DNA from: Agapanthus africanus
Lineage: Eukaryota > Streptophyta > Magnoliopsida > Asparagales > Amaryllidaceae
Assembly (NCBI GenBank): GCA_030015575.1
Contig: JASDDO010000006.1
Location: 202,559,632-202,623,631, forward strand
Direction of reading: 5' to 3'
Length of the DNA stretch: 64,000 nucleotides
The notes under the pieces were generated by a model. It made no database searches and was not told the DNA's origin. It was given only the letters and a program-made list of their open reading frames with translations. The translations under genes and the position numbers were made by a program. Positions 60,801-64,000 of the stretch are shown here, one piece after another (positions within the stretch are counted from its first letter, which is position 1; every line of letters begins with the position of its first letter).

Positions 60801-61821
60801 CATACATGATGCTTGCTGTCAGTGGGTGACAGGTGGACGGGTTCCACATATATACAGACTTGGTTCATATACAGACTGGATTTACACTTATCTTACACCA
60901 ATATTAGTGGTATGGGACGCTAATATATGTGTATTGATATTATTGATATTTCTTCATTGATACCTCATGCAGACATACCTTACACTGATGACATGTTGTT
61001 ACCTGAGTACCTGGCACTATATACATGATTAGATGTTACCTTGCCACCTTTTTACACTCAGATGTACTCTTGTGGATATTTTACTGATCGTTGACTTAGG
61101 ATTATGTCTTGCATTCGATTTATCCCTGTAGATGTTTCTATTCACGAGTTGGCAACTCACCCCCGTTGTGCCACAGTTCTTGCAGGTTTTGCCGTACAGG
61201 TTCTATTGCGGCATTCCTGGCACACTACCTTCTTGCGGGTGATTTGCTATTGGTAGGTGGATTCTTTTGCATCCAGAATCCCCATTTTGTACTTATTTAT
61301 TCATTGTATCTAGAAATGTCCATCAACCAAAACTTGTATATTCTTTCAGACTCAGAGACAGTATTGTATTATTCGACCTAGAGTCGCGTTTAGTAGTATT
61401 ACGGTTTTCTTGCTACTTGAGCTTTCTTTTGGTTTTGATCCTCGCCACTTGGCGTTGTATATTATCATATCATTGCGTGGTTGTGACCGTCGATTGACGA
61501 AGAGCTAGCTCCCGCTTGGGGATGCCTTTATCATTTTCTATAGTGTTATTCATGTTGTACCCCATTCGGGGCCAGTTTTACAAAGGAAACTCTGCCGAAA
61601 TTTTTAGAAAAGACTTATTGTTTTCAAAACGTACCTTCGGCTTAGTTATTTAAAAACCTTGATTTCAAACCTGTATTTCTTCACTTCTTTAAACCAGTTT
61701 TCCTTATTTATTCTTCAAAATGGTTTTAGATTTCTGGGCTTTTGGCTTACTTGGATCAGATGGAGTCCTATAGGCTTCATATGGTTCAAGTGCCAGTCAC
61801 GTGCTCTTTCGGGGCGTGACA
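57825..61821 (+). repeat. LARD-A LTR 3
   Basis: Ends GGGGCGTGACA and is followed by the CTTGC target duplication instead of a primer site, so it is the terminal 3' LTR. Private changes include CCCTGTAG near 61125 and GCGTTTAGTAG near 61386. Confidence 0.88.
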
Positions 61822-61826
61822 CTTGC

Positions 61827-62040
61827 GCATACTTGGCGCACTTGATACGATTTTGTGCACACCAGATGCACTAAATCAGGGTTTTGTGCAGATTAAATGC
61901 ACCTGATATTGAGTCGTGCACGCCCGTTGCACTTGACAGATGTTTTTGGTGCACACCTGTTGCACTTATTTTGTTTTTGTGTGTATTCATGGTATCTGTA
62001 TTTGGTTTCGAATTCAGTGTGCACCGGACGCACATGATAT
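61827..62040 (+). repeat. GTGCAC-type degenerate repeat field (LARD-B)
   Basis: Examples are GTGCACACCAGATGCAC and GTGCACACCTGTTGCAC, spaced about 40 bp. The array was the landing site of LARD-A; only a small piece lies left of it (near 42165-42175). Confidence 0.75.
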
Positions 62041-62527
62041 TTTATTGATGTGATTGGGATTGATTTCAGTTTGAGCAGTATGTTTCATAATCATTATTAT
62101 TGATTTAGTAACCAGGCGGGACGTGTATGTTAAATAAAAGATATATATATATATATATAGCTATTTTTTTATAAATAAATAAATAAATAAACGTCCGCTA
62201 CTTATGCCGTGACACGTGCATTGCACGGCGATTTTCAAGAGGGGTTTTTGTATGCTTCTTTATTATGATGTTTAGGCGATTTTACTATGATGCGCACTAT
62301 ATATAAATTATAGATTGATGTATATTATGATGGTTTTCAAATTGGGTTTTGATATTTTATCTTCACCATAACTCCGATGATTGCGTTATGCTTGATGGAG
62401 TTGATTTTTGTTATGTATTGATGATTTCGGAGCCCCGACGATTTGAGTGTTTTGCTAAATGTTTTACTATTTGGAGGGGGAGTTTTAATTTAAATTCGGG
62501 GACCGAATTTCTTAAAGGGAGGAAAAT
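61827..62527 (+). other. LARD-B internal region, 3' part
   Basis: The GTGCAC repeat field continues to about 62040. An AT and AATA-repeat tract follows (62140-62190). Then come a segment matching the end of the LARD-A internal region (GGAGCCCCGACGA), TTCGGGGACCGAATTTC and the purine tract AAAGGGAGGAAAAT. No protein recognised. Confidence 0.75.
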
Positions 62528-64000
62528 TGTAACGTTTTAAAAATAATTAAGTAAATAATTAAATGAATAAAATTGTTTAAGTGAATTTTATGAATTTCGG
62601 TAAAGTAAAATGTATTTTTCGTAAAATTAAAACGTGATTGTTTTTCATTATAATTTCAAAAATACCTAATTTAATTATGTAATTACTAGTAAATGGTGTT
62701 TATTTAGCCACTTATAAATTTTTAGTTTTATTAAATATTTTTCCTAAATTAATTATTTTAAATATTAACATAAGCTTTATTTTTACACTAAATTAGTGTA
62801 AATTACAAATTTGAATGGTTTTAATTTGTAAAAATGAACCATGGCATATTAGAATTTAGTGTGTATCATGCAAAATTTATTTGCAAATTTTTCCATGATT
62901 CTAGGGTTTTCTTGAGTTGTTTTAGAAAAGAAATAAAAGAAAATTTAATAAAGTAATGAAAAGACATAAAGAGGGTGATACTTGGAGAGAACTTTCTACA
63001 CCTTTCCAAAACCTTTTCTTCCTCACTTTCTCTTCCTAATGGCCGGCCTCACCCCCCATGGCAGCCCCCCACTTTTCTAAATTCAATTTACCTCCAAAAT
63101 CATCAAAAATTCATCAAAATTCCATAAAAAATCCACAAAATCCTAATAAATTCATACCCTCTATTCTCTACTCTTCTTTACATGGATTTTGGAGTGGGAA
63201 AGCATGTATTTTTGAGGCTCATTTCATGTTTGGATTTCATGGTTTGGAGGTATAAATTTCTTTCTTTTGATTTATTATTATTAGATGTTCATTTAAGCTT
63301 AATTAGATTTAATATATTAATTCTATTTACTACTTTTAAAATTCAAGTTAGGGTTTGAAAAATCAAGTTGTGATTTTTATTAATTAATGAGGGTTATAAT
63401 AACTAGTTTAACATATTTAGAAGTGGAAATTCTTGTAGGGATGATATGTTGTAAATTGTTAACCTAAAATTGATTTAATTATACTTTTTTTTGCTAACTA
63501 GTTTTTTATAAAATATATATATGGGTAATATAAAATTCAAATTAAGGTTGCTATCATTAGATTGTAGTTTTAGTGAGAATATTAGCATGTTAGTGGAAAG
63601 AAAAACTTAGTTTGATCAATAGTTCTTTTGATAATTGGAAAATAGTAATAAAATGCTATTATTTTGTAAACTAGATTTTGGAAATTTCTAAATAAAAGGG
63701 ATTTAAAATATAATTATGGTTTCATTATATCATTATCATCATGAATTGTAGTTTAAGACATTAATTCATGCAAAATCATGTTTTGTGGTGGAATTGTGGT
63801 ATTTTGGTTGAAAAATGTTGAAAATTGTTAAATGTTACAAACTAGAAATTTCAAATTAATACAATTGGGGTGTTAAAAATATAGTAATGGGTTGTATAGT
63901 CCAGTTATGCTATTTAATGAGTTTTATGACCATTGGTTTCATTTAAATGTCAAGTTTTGAAGAAAAACGGTAAATTGGCATTTTCGGGTTTTACGAAATC
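62528..64000 (+). repeat. LARD-B 3' LTR (first 1.5 kb)
   Basis: Matches 36559-38030 with scattered single-base differences and runs off the window. Together with the 5' LTR it fixes LARD-B as an intact two-LTR element. Confidence 0.88.

Larger units (their letters stand above)
42192..61821 (+). mobile_element. LARD-A tandem array: three LTRs and two internal regions
   Basis: The order is LTR 42192-46188, internal 46189-50007, LTR 50008-54005, internal 54006-57824, LTR 57825-61821. The whole array is bounded by one 5-bp target duplication, CTTGC (42187-42191 and 61822-61826). The repeat period is 7816-7817 bp. The copies differ at about a dozen places per unit by eye, so they are distinct. 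Internal regions carry a primer site and polypurine tract but no gag or pol. Confidence 0.88.
36559..64000 (+). mobile_element. LARD-B: large non-coding LTR element (host of LARD-A)
   Basis: 5' LTR 36559-41052, internal 41053-42191 plus 61827-62527, 3' LTR from 62528 to beyond the window. The internal total is only about 1.8 kb, less than half of one LTR, and has no coding sequence. Termini are TGTAACG...CGTGACA, with an initiator-Met primer site at 41057-41070. The target duplication is expected to be CCCTA (36554-36558); its partner is outside the window. The termini and TTCGGGGACCGAATT motif before the polypurine tract recall Tekay/Del-type Ty3/gypsy elements, the likely source of the LARD family; this is inference. 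Confidence 0.8.

Noticed and set aside
42192..61821. The 7.8 kb repeat as a satellite or segmental duplication of host DNA
   Set aside because: LTR borders, primer sites, polypurine tracts and the 5-bp duplication identify it as a retroelement array.

Overview
The window reads as intergenic, retrotransposon-filled DNA of a flowering plant with a sizeable genome. Every recognisable coding motif belongs to an LTR retrotransposon. The primer-binding sites match plant initiator-tRNA-Met and tRNA-Asp, and the families (Athila-like Ty3/gypsy, Copia, and very large non-coding LTR elements) are typical of plants. I see no host protein gene, rRNA, tRNA or CRISPR array. Nearly all of the 64 kb can be explained as elements inserted into one another.

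Layout. (1) 1-~6470: minus-strand end of a large LTR element with no coding capacity, here called LARD-C (LTR 1-3954, internal part 3955-~6470). (2) 6492-6729: start of a Copia-type LTR, cut off by the next element. (3) 6730-36558 and beyond the window: a decayed Athila-like Ty3/gypsy element with 1.9 kb LTRs, a tRNA-Asp primer site and one gag-pol frame broken by stops. (4) 13357-32292: a minus-strand, largely non-coding Copia element inside the Athila reverse transcriptase (target duplication AAAGC). It carries a second copy of the same family, 19539-28892, in its own internal region (target duplication CCATC). (5) 36559-64000+: LARD-B, with 4.5 kb LTRs and only about 1.8 kb of internal DNA, inserted in the Athila 3' LTR. 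(6) 42192-61821: LARD-A inside LARD-B, as a tandem LTR-internal-LTR-internal-LTR array flanked by one target duplication, CTTGC.

How the pieces work together. Only the Athila element encodes recognisable gag, protease, reverse transcriptase, RNase H and integrase, and it is dead: six in-frame stops before the Copia insertion, further stops after it, an integrase frameshift and a ruined RT active site. The Copia copies keep only traces of RT/RNase H, yet one jumped into another, so the family was probably moved by enzymes from elsewhere. LARD-A, -B and -C share non-coding architecture rather than proteins. Shared parts are a 13-bp long-range stem in the LTR, a 63-70 nt exon-like cassette with splice-like borders, a second stem just after its donor, a long hairpin after the primer site (seen in A and B), and a GTGCAC-rich repeat field near the 3' end of the internal region. 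Paired base changes preserve two of the stems.

The most unusual material is this conserved RNA-like architecture of the LARD family, the perfect-border LARD-A tandem array, and the self-nested Copia pair. Identity statements are by-eye comparisons; no alignment, folding or database search was run.
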